From Vanrija pseudolonga (Eukaryota; Basidiomycota; Tremellomycetes; Trichosporonales; Trichosporonaceae): a stretch of 64,000 bases of DNA. Position 1 is the stretch's first letter; the number at the start of each line of letters is the position of its first letter. The stretch spans positions 1,426,001 to 1,490,000 of the forward strand of contig NC_085855.1 in assembly GCF_020906515.1 (NCBI RefSeq), given 5' to 3'. Positions 34,397-44,330 of this stretch are shown here, piece by piece. Below the pieces are notes generated by a model. That model was given only the letters and a program-made list of their open reading frames with translations, was not told the DNA's origin and did not search any database. The translations under genes and the position numbers were made by a program.

Positions 34397-36061
34397 TCAT
34401 GTTATTTCAACATGGATAACTTGCATACGGATACGGGGTCTAGAAACAACAGTGCAAGTCTCGTCAGCCCAGCTGGCGAGTTCTGCACTGGAGGGCTTAG
34501 TGGCGAGCACTCTTCGTGTCAGGCTTCGTACGGTAGGGTCGGTGGGGTCCGAGATCCGACCACGCTTGGCCTGCGGGGTCGACGGGGGCTTTGCAGAGGG
34601 GGGCGCAGTCGGTGGAGCAGCGTCCTCCGTGGTGGGGTCGTCCACGGAGCTGGGGTCCTCCACCGAGCTGCGGTCGTCCACCCAGATGGCGTTCGACGGG
34701 TGCGTACCAGCGGCGAAGGTCGTGGGCGGGGGTGCACCTACCCTTGACGGTGGCGTCGAAGATTCCGCCATCGTTACGGCAGAGGTCGAGGTCGAGCTCG
34801 TGGCCGTGGTCGTAGTCGCCTCCTGCGTCACAAGCTGCAGGCTGCTGCTGCCGGTGCGGGGGAGAGACTTCGATGGCGTGATCTTCTCCTCAGTTGACAC
34901 ATTGCCGCTTGCCTTGGCGGCAGCGCAAGGCGTACGTGCAAGTGGCTGCCCGAAGAGCGGCACTCCTATGCTGGCCCGGGCCAGATAAAACGCCGCCGAG
35001 TCGCGCTGCACAGCCGGACGAGATGGAGACGGCACCGGCGGTACGTTCGGCCTGGGTACCACTGTTCGTGCTCTTGCCCAGTTGGGAATGTATAACTGAC
35101 GCGTAGGGTCTCGGAGCTTGCGGTGCAGAGCGCAGTCCATCACGAAGCGCTCGCGAAGAATGTGGGCCGCCGGGGCAACTCCGCCGAGAGACATTGTCGA
35201 CGACTTTTTCCCTGGCACGATGATGTAGTCCACAATGTGAAGGTCGTTAACGATGATTCCGCCCAAGTACTACGGTGTCAGCTTGGCCAGCTTCACGACC
35301 CACAACGATGATTCCTGCTAATCCCTCCCCACAGCCGTCCGCCACAAAGAACGAGCTGCGAGGGCCGCTGAAGACGTTGGGCTTCGAGGTGTCGAGCTTG
35401 GATGACGAAGAAATCACCTTTATTTTGGTGTCCCGCGTGGTCGGAGGGGCGGAGTTGGGTGACGAGTCGGCTGTCCCCGCGTCTGTGGAGGACCAACTGG
35501 GGTCCTCGACAACGCTGAATGGCAAGGCACCACCGAAGGGGTCCGTTCCGGTGGGGGCTGAAGGTGCGTCATGGTCTCCAGGACCCGAAGAGGCAGACCC
35601 TCCCTGTTCGTCGGTCGTCGTCTGATACTGCTGAGCCGTGCCATGAGATCGGGAGTCGCCGCCAGCCGGCGACAGGCGGTCGAATGGGCCCCACAGCGGG
35701 CGGTTTCCTGCGTCGTCCACCTCCGGCTCGGAACCGGTGCGCGTCCAATCCGTGATGTGCTCTGACCGAACTAATACCGGCACGCGAAGGAGTGAGGCTG
35801 CGGCTTGAAGCTGAGCCTTTAAGAACCGTTCCAAGTTGTCCTTCCAGTTCTTGAAGGTCTCGGCCGTTGGGGGGTGCACCACTACATGTGTGGCATCTGC
35901 GATCGCGAACACCCTTGTCCCCCCGTGCTTCTGGCGGGTAAGCGATGCCACTCGCAGCCACTCACCCGAAGGAGGCCCGCACATATTTCGATGTCGTCAT
36001 CTGACATGCCTTCTGTATACAGGAGAAATTTGCGACCACGCAGGACGCTGGTGGGCGACAT
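34397..36061 (-). CDS. BRCT-like protein B5, two domains
   Basis: Three exons (36061-35966, 35930-35304, 35269-34397) give 531 residues. Domain 1 is VLRGRKFLLYTEGMSDDDIE, intron, KHGGTRVFAIADATHVVVHP, ending EHITDWTRTGSEPEVDDAGN. The linker is Gly/Ser/Thr-rich (~110 residues). Domain 2 is SSFFVADGCGEGLAGIIV, intron, YLGGIIVNDLHIVDYIIVPG, ending HILRERFVMDCALHRKL. B5 lacks the intron that the other long members carry after domain 1, and its WLI motif is changed to GII. The C-terminal ~200 residues are Ser/Thr/Pro-rich. It is the outermost gene of the minus-strand array. Confidence 0.73.
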
Positions 36062-36963
36062 GGCGGTATGTCGTGGATGAGGAGAGGACAGGCCACGGGC
36101 CGAGTTCGGCTCGATCAGCTGGCCAGTTGCCGTGTCGAGGCAGTGAGGTTGGGGTCAAGTGTGAGCGAGCAGCACTGTATGCCAGCTGCTGCTTCATATG
36201 TGCGTGTAGTCAGTCTTCCTCTCTGATCTCGATTGCTCATGGAGGTCACCGCACTCATTGTGCGCCTCCGACGCGTCGCAGATGTGTCGCGGTCCGCGGG
36301 GTGTCAATGGGCAAGTGAGTAAGCACGAAGAGGGTGAGAGGTGCGAACGCCGGAACAGAAGGGGCTTCGTGCGGTCCGCGACGTCCATCATCCCTCCATC
36401 AGCGCGAGGTCGTCCCCTTCGGTGGAGTGCTGAGCTCGTTGTGGGTCCCAGACGCGTCTCAAACGCGCCTCACAGCTCGGGGTGTTGATGGATCAATGCG
36501 GCGGACAATAGTATGAGGCCGCGGCGCGGGTCAACGCCCCTCGCACACGCTGGGCGAAGAGTCAGGTCAAGCGCTGGTGCGAGCGTGCTCGCGTATGAGT
36601 CCTTGCTGTTGCCCACCGCAAAGGATGTGACGATGGAAGAGCCGACGATCGCCCTCGGCGTGTCAACGGCGCTGGTGCCCCGCCGAGGTGGAGGCCCCAC
36701 GCAGTCGTCAAGCATCCAGTCCTCGCCGAGCTCGGCGGAAGCACGTCTCAGCCCCGGCGAGGACGCAGATCAGCAGCGGCCATGGTGGGTGGAGCCGAGG
36801 ACGAGCGTGGGTGAGGTCAATGTCACGATGATAAGAGGCCGCCGGGATGCCAAGAGCCGCGTCGGGCCAAGTCCGCAACAACAAACGTGCCTCCACCAGC
36901 GCCGTCCACTCTTCTCATTCCGACACACCCCACGACTCTCCCATCCACCCACACCACCACCAA
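36062..36963. other. Divergent spacer with repeated promoter blocks
   Basis: About 900 nt between B5 and the TDP2-like gene. It holds one good and one weak copy of the block found upstream of B4 (36437-36472 and about 36255-36290). No gene was seen. Confidence 0.55.
36454..36466. promoter_or_regulatory. Palindrome-like promoter element upstream of B5
   Basis: GCGTCTCAAACGC, one mismatch from the perfect palindrome upstream of B4, inside the shared 36-nt block. It lies 393 nt from the B5 ATG; the weaker third block lies about 195 nt from it, the same distance as in B4. Confidence 0.45.
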
Positions 36964-37917
36964 ATGTCCTTCGACCTCAAGCAGTACATCGCCAAGGCGT
37001 CCTCCACGCCCGGGCCGGACGCGCCGCATGCCCCAGGCGGCGAGGTCAAGCCGCAGCAATGGCACGTCTTCGAGTCGGGCGCGTGGGTCGTCGCGCCCGC
37101 GACCTCCGCCGCCCCAGCATCCGCGCCAGACACGCTCACCCTCGTCACTTGGAACATTGACGGCTTCGGCGGGCATGCGAAGCCGCGCGCCGAGGCGCTC
37201 CTCGGCCGCGTCGCAACACTCAACCCCAAGCCAGACATCATCCTCTTCCAGGAGGTCAACGCCGCCGGCGCCGCCGCGATCCTCGCCAGCTCGTTCGTCC
37301 AGCAGGGGTACTACTCCTCCGAGAGCCCCACCCCAGGACCCCACTGGGACTGGGAGGGCGTCCCGCAGCCCTTCGTGACCCTCACACTCGTCTCGCGCTC
37401 CCTCGCTGTGGGAGGCGTGACCCGCACGTCCCTTCCATCGCGGTACGACCGCGACCTGCTCACCGCCGACATCGTGCTGGGCGGCGGCACGCTGCGCGTA
37501 GTCAACGTGCACCTCGACTCGCTGGCGCACGACCCGTCCTTCCGCCCACCGCAGGTCGCGCTCGCGGCGGCAAGCATCAAGGCCGCCGGCGCGGGCGTCA
37601 TCGCAGGGGACTGGAACCCCGTCCTCCCGCTCGACGACGCGCTGTGCGCCGATAACGGCATCACGGACGAGTGGGTCGCGATCCAGGGCGATGCGCCGGG
37701 GTTCACCTGGAACTGGGACGGCAGGAGCAAGGAGCCGTTCCCGCCCAACCGGCTCGACAAGGTCGCTACGTTTGGCGTGCGCGCGGCCGAGATTGAGATC
37801 CTCGAGCCGGGGACTCTGAGCGAGGGTGAGTGTCAGGACAAGGAGGGGCTGACGACAGGTATCGACTGGAGCGACCACTGCGGCCTGCGCGCCGTGCTCG
37901 TCACGAGCAAGCTGTAG
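36964..37917 (+). CDS. Endonuclease/exonuclease/phosphatase protein, TDP2-like
   Basis: A single exon of 317 residues (start MSFDLKQYIAKASS after an ACCAAATG context). All four motifs of the EEP fold characteristic of tyrosyl-DNA phosphodiesterase 2 are seen: LVTWNIDGF (Asn), IILFQEVN (Glu), VIAGDWNPV (Asp) and IDWSDHCGLRAV (His). TDP2 removes 5'-tyrosyl adducts left by topoisomerase 2; close relatives act on other phosphodiesters, so the substrate is inferred. There is no UBA domain, unlike animal TDP2. It is divergent from the BRCT-like array and directly beside it, the one neighbour with a plausible DNA-repair role. Confidence 0.8.
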   Translation: MSFDLKQYIAKASSTPGPDAPHAPGGEVKPQQWHVFESGAWVVAPATSAAPASAPDTLTLVTWNIDGFGGHAKPRAEALLGRVATLNPKPDIILFQEVNAAGAAAILASSFVQQGYYSSESPTPGPHWDWEGVPQPFVTLTLVSRSLAVGGVTRTSLPSRYDRDLLTADIVLGGGTLRVVNVHLDSLAHDPSFRPPQVALAAASIKAAGAGVIAGDWNPVLPLDDALCADNGITDEWVAIQGDAPGFTWNWDGRSKEPFPPNRLDKVATFGVRAAEIEILEPGTLSEGECQDKEGLTTGIDWSDHCGLRAVLVTSKL

Positions 37918-38301
37918 GCGGTGGGCGAGGGCACGAGGCAGGTTGTAGGAATGGAAATGGACACATCGATGGGCTCGGCACCGGCACCGGCACCGGCGCC
38001 ACAGCCGCGCTGCTGTACATCCGCCCAATGACCTCTGTGCTCGTGCAGGGCAATCAATCTCGGCTCAGCCGCGTTCGTCGAGCGCAGCATCCAGCCCGAC
38101 GCAGGTCGTTGCCGCCTGGGGGATGGCCGGGGCCCCACATTTTCCTGCCTAGTGGGGGCCGGTGACACATCTTCGGCTTCGGAAATAGCCGACGCCGGCG
38201 ACTCTGGTCGGCCATCGACCACGACCTCGACGACAGACTACATCTATCTCCTCTCTGCTCTCTCTCACACTGACTCACTCTCAAGCAAGCACGCCCACGC
38301 C
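37918..38301. other. Intergenic, short GGCACC repeat
   Basis: About 380 nt; contains a small GGCACC-type run near 37976-37999. No gene was seen. Confidence 0.5.
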
Positions 38302-39300
38302 ATGTCGCCAGCCTCCTACGCCGCCCTGCCCACACAGCACATCAAGCTGTCCAACCACCCCGCGTCAGCGGGCGGCGTGACCCCGGTCCAGGTCATCACG
38401 CTGTACCGCCCCGACGCGAACAACGCCTTCACGGCCATCATGATGCAGGAGCTCGTGGACGCCATCGACGCGTACGAGGCCGACGACAGGGTCAAGGTGA
38501 TCGTGGTCACGGGGCACGGCAAGATGTTCTGCGCTGGCGCGGACCTGAGCGGGAACCGCGCGTTCCAGAAGACGGACAACGATACCAACGGGCACCGTGA
38601 TGGGTGAGTCGGGCGCGAGTGGGGCCAGGCGAAGAGGAGCAGGAGAGACAAGGAAGAGGGCTGGAGCTCGTGCTGACGTGTCCTCAGCGGCGGCCGCGTC
38701 TCGATGGCCATCCACCGGTGCACCAAGCCCACGATCGCGGCGATCCAAGGCGCCGCCGTCGGCGTCGGCATCACCATGACTTTGCCCATGACGATCCGCA
38801 TCGCCGCCGCGCCCGCCAAGATCGGGTTCGTGTTCGCGCGTCGCGGGCTCGCAATGGAGGCGGCGAGCAGCTACTTCCTCCCCCGGCTGGTGGGCTACAG
38901 CCGGGCGCTGCACGTCGTGACCACCGGCTCGGTGTACCCCGCCAACCACCGCTTGCTCGACGGCCTCTTCTCCGAGGTGCTCGACAAGCCGGGCGACGTG
39001 CTGCCCCGCGCGCTCGAGCTGGCCGACGACATCGCGGCCAACTGCTCCGGCATCTCGATCGCGCTTAACAAGGCGCTCATGTACCGCTCCATGCCTAGCG
39101 CCGAGGAGCAGCACCTGCTTGATTCCCGCGTCCTCTACGGACTGTACGGCACCAAGGACCTCACGGAGGGCGTGGCCGCGTTCATGGAGAAGCGCAACGT
39201 CAAGTTTACCGGCACGATCAAGGACGCGCCGCAGACGTACCCCTGGTGGTTTGCCGCCGACACGCGCGTGCCGGAGGGCACGGACAAGGCCAAGTTGTAA
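38302..39300 (+). CDS. Enoyl-CoA hydratase/isomerase family protein
   Basis: Two exons (38302-38603, 38688-39300; 84-nt intron) encode 304 residues. Crotonase-fold motifs are present: ITLYRPDANNAFTAIMMQEL, GKMFCAGADLSGN (oxyanion hole) and KPTIAAIQGAAVGVGITMTL, then FARRGLAMEAASSYFLPRL, where the second catalytic Glu is in GLAMEAAS. The C-terminus extends to ..GTDKAKL; a peroxisomal PTS1-like tail is possible but KL needs an S/A/C at -3 and here it is AKL, which qualifies. This favours peroxisomal beta-oxidation or isomerisation of enoyl-CoA; exact substrate unknown. Confidence 0.9.
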
Positions 39301-39518
39301 GAGGGTTCAGGTAGTCAGAAGGCATGCAGTGATCGTTGGACTGCCCTTATGATTAACTGTCACTACGCGGCATCCCGCAGGTGGACGGCGGAGGACGCGG
39401 CTGCAGGGCTAAAGAACCTACAGTGAAGTGCTGTTTCATGTGGCGCGCTACCCCCAGCACGCAGGTCACGCACCGCTACGCGTCCCCTTCACCTCCAACA
39501 TTGGCTACCAAACAAAAA

Positions 39519-39610
39519 GGGGGGTGGGGGGAGGGGCTGGGGGCTGGGGGCTTTGGGCTTTTGGGCTTTGGGGCTGGGCTGGGGGGCTTTGGGGCTGGTG
39601 GGCTTGGTGG
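39519..39610 (+). repeat. G-rich low-complexity tract
   Basis: Runs of three to six G separated by CT, T and A, with degenerate GGGCTTT units. It could form G-quadruplexes on the plus strand. Confidence 0.85.
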
Positions 39611-39695
39611 TGACACAGGGACTGCCTGTGCCACCACCTACGGGGTTGAACCCGCATCCTAACGGTTCGAGCAAGGGACCGCCTTGGTCGAACCG
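39606..39695. other. Array of inverted repeats / hairpins
   Basis: Hairpin 1 (39606-39638): GGTGGT and CACAGG pair with CCTGTG and ACCACC around GACTG. Hairpin 2 (39641-39654): CGGG..CCCG. Hairpin 3 (39663-39695): CGGTTCGA and CAAGG pair with CCTTG and TCGAACCG around GACCG with one G-G mismatch. Hairpins 1 and 3 are each 33 nt long. The region does not fold as a tRNA. Confidence 0.7.
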
Positions 39696-39982
39696 CCGGC
39701 AAAAAGATTTCGGCGACGGGTGGGTTAAAAATCACACTGTGCACGGCACGCAGCGCGCGATTACGTTGCCTCCTCAGCAGACTACACCAATGTATGCAGC
39801 CGAGCAGGTCTTGCGCGGTGATGTACTCCAGCCCACGTTGGAGGAACAAGTGCAGTCCGATGCTGCAGTGGTGGGCTCGTCTCACGTCATCGCCACAAAC
39901 ACGATGCATCACCCTGACGATCCTATGCGCCCCTGCAGCTGCTCTCGGCCCAGCCGCCAACCGTCCACAGAAGGGCCTCGAC

Positions 39983-41078
39983 CTAGTTCGTGTCCGCGAG
40001 CGCGCGCTTGAGCAGGGGATACACCGTGTCCCTGCCGTAAGACCCACCGCCACGTCCCATAGCACTTGTTGCCGGGCCGCGTGTCGACCGCGCTCTCCCA
40101 CTTACACAGCCCGACGCGGAACACGTGGTCGAAGAGCTTGCGCCGCTCCGCCGGTGTCCAGAGGGTGTTGCGCGCCGTCGAGCGGCCGCGGGTCGGCGCG
40201 TTGTCGATCGCCGCGCAGAGGCACGGGTAGATCTTGTCGCTGGCGTCAGCGTTGTGGGAGGAGTGAACTTACCGCCACTGGTTGAATGCCTGTGACGTGT
40301 TGCGCTCGGGCACGGCGTCCGCCCACTTGCGCGCGTCGGGCGGCGTCGCGACGACGTACTCGAGCAGCTTGAGACGCTCGTCGGCGGTCCACGCGTTACC
40401 GCACGGCGCGGCGCGTGCGGCCTTGGCCGGCTTGTTGGACGCGCCGTCGTCGTCATCGGCCTCGGCCTTGACGAGCTGCTTGCGCTTGCGCGCAGTCTTG
40501 GGCTTGAGTTCGTCCCCGTTATCGCCATCGGGGTTGCCGTCATCGCCGGCCTCGGACTTGACGGCGAGGTTGGGCTTGTGCGAGGCCTTGTCCGTCCTCT
40601 CCTTCTTGGCCTTGGGTTCCTTCTTGACCTTGGGCTCCTTCTTGACCCTGGGCTCCTTCTCGACCCTGGCGTCTTTCTCGACCTCGACGTCCTTCTGCTT
40701 GACGTTGGACGGCACCTCCGCGTCCATGTGCTCGTCGCTGCCGCTCAGCTCATTCTCCTCGACCGTGACCATCTTGCGCTTGCTCGAGCCAGAGGCCGTC
40801 TTCTCCTTCTTGACGTGGACGGCGGGCTGCATCTTCCCCTTGTCCTCGACTTTGCCGCTGATGCCGGCCTCGAGCTCCTCGGGGGACGGCTTGACGTCGA
40901 GGTCGGAAGCAGCGCCCGCGCTGGACTCTTTCGCCTTGGTCTTGTGCCCCAGCTCGTGGTCCTCGGCCGGCAGCTCGGCGTCGAGCTCGTCGCCGTCGGC
41001 GCGCGCAACCCCCTTCGCGCGCTCCATGTCGTCAAAGGCCGCGTCGATGTTCTCGTCGATGTCCTCGATCTTGGCCAT
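39983..41078 (-). CDS. Lys-rich protein with two SANT/Myb-like domains
   Basis: The best model has exons 41078-40273, 40239-40048 and 40031-39983, giving 348 residues in frame. The N-terminal ~200 residues are acidic, then carry repeated VKKEPK-type basic units, probably disordered and nuclear. SANT repeat 1 is AWTADERLKLLEYVVATP..KWADAV..FNQWRDKIYP and repeat 2 LWTPAERRKLFDHVFRVGL..KWESAV..GTWRDTVYPLL. The introns sit at the same codon (W-R, phase 2) in both repeats: 33 nt in repeat 1, only 16 nt (40032-40047) in repeat 2. Without removing the 16 nt the frame runs on to 39909 and loses the repeat homology. Role: probably DNA or chromatin binding; target unknown. Confidence 0.75.
40032..40047 (-). 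other. Candidate 16-nt intron
   Basis: GTGGGTCTTACGGCAG has a donor (GTGGGT), branch-like CTTAC and acceptor GCAG packed into 16 nt. Its removal restores the second SANT repeat and the frame at the position homologous to the 33-nt intron of repeat 1. Confidence 0.45.
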
Positions 41079-41395
41079 GGTGAGTTGATGGGTTGTCGTG
41101 AGAGTTGGGCGCGAGTCTCGTCATCATGACGAGGGTGGGGGCGCTGGCGAGTCGGCGCGCTCTCGTCATCCATCGAGCTAGGAGGGGCGCGAGGTGGACG
41201 CTGCAGGCCGCGACCTGCCTTGCGCGCATCCCGAAATTGTCCTCCTCTCATCGCTGCTCGTCAGCGTTGCCCAACATCGCGCTCACCTCGTCCCCACCAC
41301 AGCACTACACTTCGGCAGCGTGCATCGGCAACTCGGCAACAAGCGGCACCTCGTCCTCCCTACTCGCGTCAGCGACCCCCATCTGCTAACCGCAC
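41079..41395. other. Intergenic, no gene seen
   Basis: About 320 nt between the SANT gene start and the small membrane protein's 3' end. Nothing was recognised. Confidence 0.5.
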
Positions 41396-41650
41396 TCACT
41401 CGTCCCCACTTCCCCCTCCCCCTCCGCGCATCTGCTGCAGCCGGGGCCAGTAATCCTCGTACACGATCTTCCCCGCCGCGGGCGTGAAGCACGCACACAG
41501 CACCGCGGGGAGGAGGATGCGGGGCACGTCGCCCCCACTGCGGAGGGCGGGGAGGTAGAGCGCCGTCGTGACCAGCCCGAAGAGCGCGACGAGGACGACG
41601 AGGTGCCGCACAAGCTGTTTCTGCTTGCTTCTGATCACTGGGGCGGGCAT
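41396..41650 (-). CDS. Small two-helix membrane protein, unknown
   Basis: 84 residues, no intron. MPAPVIRSKQKQLVRH precedes a hydrophobic helix LVVLVALFGLVTTALYLPAL. A second follows after a Gly/Asp turn (RILLPAVLCACFTPAAGKIV). The tail is polar, YEDYWPRLQQMRGGGGGSGDE. I do not recognise the family. The size, basic N-terminus and two helices fit small ER or mitochondrial membrane proteins. It is divergent from the carboxylesterase gene, 199 nt away, and separate from the SANT gene. The longer open frame upstream is promoter sequence. Confidence 0.6.
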   Translation of the reverse strand: MPAPVIRSKQKQLVRHLVVLVALFGLVTTALYLPALRSGGDVPRILLPAVLCACFTPAAGKIVYEDYWPRLQQMRGGGGGSGDE

Positions 41651-41849
41651 GGCGAGCGGAGGTGTGTTGTGAGTTGTGGAGTGTTGAGTATGCGATGGAT
41701 GCGTCGTCGTCTGTTGGAGTGAGTTGCGCGTTGCCGGTTGTTGCCGAACGCCGGCTGGCCCGGTTGCGTGACAATGACGCCGACCCGACATCCACAAGTC
41801 TATGACGCGGCCATCATCCACCTCCTCTCCATCGCTCTCCACCTCGACA

Positions 41850-43731
41850 ATGTCCCTCCCAGAGCCAATACCACCAGCACAGGCTGCAGAGCACTCGCCA
41901 GCGACTGCCCAGTCCGCACCGGCGCCGGCGGCACCCGTGCCGCCCTCCGACACCGCCCCACCCGTCGTCAACCACCCGCTCCTGCGCAAGATCACCGGCG
42001 TGCGGGACAACCCGCGCGTCGAGTCGTTCTATGGCGTGCCGTATGGCGAGGTCCGCAAGCGCTGGACGCAGGCGCAGTTCGTGACGCTGCTGGACGGGCT
42101 GCAGGCGGTCAAGCCGGGGTGAGTGGGGCGGACGACGACGAGCGACGTCGCACGTGCTGACACCCCAGCCCGCGATGCCCGCAGCCCCCGTCGCGCGGCG
42201 AAGCGGGCTGCGGTCCTCTTCTTCCCCACCTCGAGACGGAGCTCGAGGAGGACGAGTTCAGGTGCTTGAACCTCAACATCACGCGGCCGGTGGGGTACGA
42301 CGATGTGTTCCTGCCCGTCATGGTGTGGATCCACGGGTAAGGCGCCGAACTGGCTGGCGCGAATGCTAGAATAGCCGCTCACACGCCCAGCGGCGGGTTC
42401 AACGTCGGCTCGGCGTCCGAGCCCATCCACAACCCCGTCGCGTTTGTCGAGTGGTCCGCGTCGCAGGGCCTGCCGGTCATCGCCATCGGGGTCAACTACC
42501 GTCTCGGGCCGTTCGGGTTCCTCTACTCGTCCGACCTGGACGGCGCGCGCTCAGCCGCGTTTAGGGGAAACTTTGGGCTGCGCGACCAGCGGATGGCGCT
42601 CGACTGGATCCACCGGAACATCGAGGGCTTCGGCGGCGACAGCGACCGGATCACGATTGTGGGCCAGAGCGCCGGTGGATGTAAGTCCGCACCCCGAGCA
42701 CGCTGACACGCCCAGACGCGATCCACGCCCAGCTCAATGCGCAGACGCACTACAACATCCCGCCGCTGTTCGCGCGCGCGATCGTGCAGTCTGGTCCCCT
42801 GGCGGACCGGCACGTGTGGTCCATCCACCGGCTGGACCTGATCTGGGCCAAGATGGTCAAGGAGGCGGCGGCGCAGGCCGAAGCCGCGCTGCCCGATACC
42901 CCGCAGGAGCGCATCGACTCGTTGCGCGCCGTGTCGGCTGCAAAGCTCATCGAGCTCGGCATCGTCCACTGTAAAGTGTCCACCTGGGGCGTGTTCCACG
43001 ACGGCGCGTTCGTGCCCCCAGAGATCTACCACCACGACGGGACGTTCCGCGAGGCGAAGCCCAAGGTCGAGGCGCTAATCCTCGGCGACGTCGCCGACGA
43101 GCGGAGCGTGTTCCTCCCGCGTGCCAAGCGACGGGGCAAAGCGCCGCTGCTCCACGCGCTGCGGACCCTGCTGTCGCCCGAGGACGCAGCCAAGGTCGAA
43201 GCAGCGTACAAGCTCGACCAGGAGCTGTCTGTCGACGAGCTTACAGTACAGATGTCGTACGCGGCGCAGGACATGCGATACCTTTACCCCGGGGACGCGC
43301 TGGCCAAGGCCTGGCCCAGCGCGATACGGTACCACATCTCGCTGCCCAACACGTTTGAAGAAGCCGGGCGCAGCTACAAGGGCATGGCGCACCACTCGAT
43401 CGACGTGATGTACCTGTTCCGCAACTACAACAAGTTTTTCACCGAGCGAGGCATGACCACCCACACGGCCGTGTCGGACGCGATGGGCCGCGCGTGGCTG
43501 CTCTTCATGCACGGCGGCGAGCCGTGGGAACACAGCGCGCGGCAGGGGGCGCACTTTGGCGCGCGCGGCATGGAGGTTGTGCCGCGCGACAAGGTCAAGG
43601 AGAATGAGGAGGAGGACCGCCGGCTCGCGCTCTGGTCGAACCTGGGGCTCGTCACAACTGGCCGTGTCGCCAACGTCTGGATCTCGGAGGAGAACGACAG
43701 GGTGGATGCGGGGGAGGCGTTTGTGCCGTAG
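41850..43731 (+). CDS. Carboxylesterase type B / alpha-beta hydrolase
   Basis: Four exons with short introns (near 42121-42168, 42339-42389 and 42680-42716) encode about 580 residues. Family marks are FYGVPYGEV, LPVMVWIHGGGF (oxyanion hole), VIAIGVNYRLGPFGFL, GGDSDRITIVGQSAGG (nucleophile Ser in GQSAG), LILGDVADERSVF (acid residue region) and AHHSIDVMYLF (His). No signal peptide, so probably intracellular, unlike secreted fungal lipases of this family. The ATG at 41850 starts MSLPEPIPPAQAAEHS, a disordered leader of ~40 residues; an in-frame ATG 16 codons upstream is less likely. Substrate unknown; ester hydrolysis or xenobiotic breakdown is plausible. Confidence 0.9.
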
Positions 43732-44330
43732 CGGAGTGTCTGGCATGCATTGTAGTAGTCGGAGCGGCAGTCGGTGCTCACATGCCCAAGGCACAGCGAT
43801 ATCGGCAACTCCGGGTGCGGGGGAGTTCCGCAGCAAGCAGGCAGCGATATCAAGAGTGGGCCGCCCCACTGTATCTATGCGTCGCCAAAGTCGCGTGTGA
43901 CGGACGCCGTCCGACAATATCGTCCACTTTGTAGGCAATGCAACAGTGGACGCTCGTAGGTCGGTCGAGTGCGCGACGAGATTATCAATCTGGCCAAGAA
44001 ACCTGCGGCGTGCCGTTGCCGTGGCATGCGGCATGCGTCGTGCGACGTGATAACGCCAAACCGAAGCCGAGGCGGTGACGGCGACACCGAGGCCACAACC
44101 GAGCAGTCCTTGCCCCGGACCGAGGCCGCCTGCCTGCGACAACCTCGCCTGCCGACACGGGATGTCCAGTCCTCTTGCATGACTGTCTCCTCCGGGCCCC
44201 CGACGCCGCGGCGCACGCCATCGCATGCATCTCGGTATGCCATTGCTTGGCAGCGAGGTGCGTTGGCTGCTTTTGCATCGCCGAGTGTTTTGCATTGCTC
44301 CATCTCTCTCTCACTACCACCTCTCGCGCC
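43732..44330. other. Intergenic, no gene seen
   Basis: About 600 nt between the esterase and the Zn2Cys6 gene, ending in a CT-rich leader (44298-44322). Nothing else was recognised. Confidence 0.5.

Larger units (their letters stand above)
39301..39982. other. Intergenic with G-rich tract and hairpin array
   Basis: About 680 nt. It contains a G-rich, low-complexity tract (about 39519-39610) followed directly by three hairpins (39606-39695). No coding sequence is supported, although the minus-strand SANT gene ends at its right edge. Confidence 0.6.

Noticed and set aside
39606-39700. Possible tRNA-Pro (TTAGGAT loop) on the minus strand
   Set aside because: Acceptor, D and T arms do not form; the sequence folds better as three separate hairpins.
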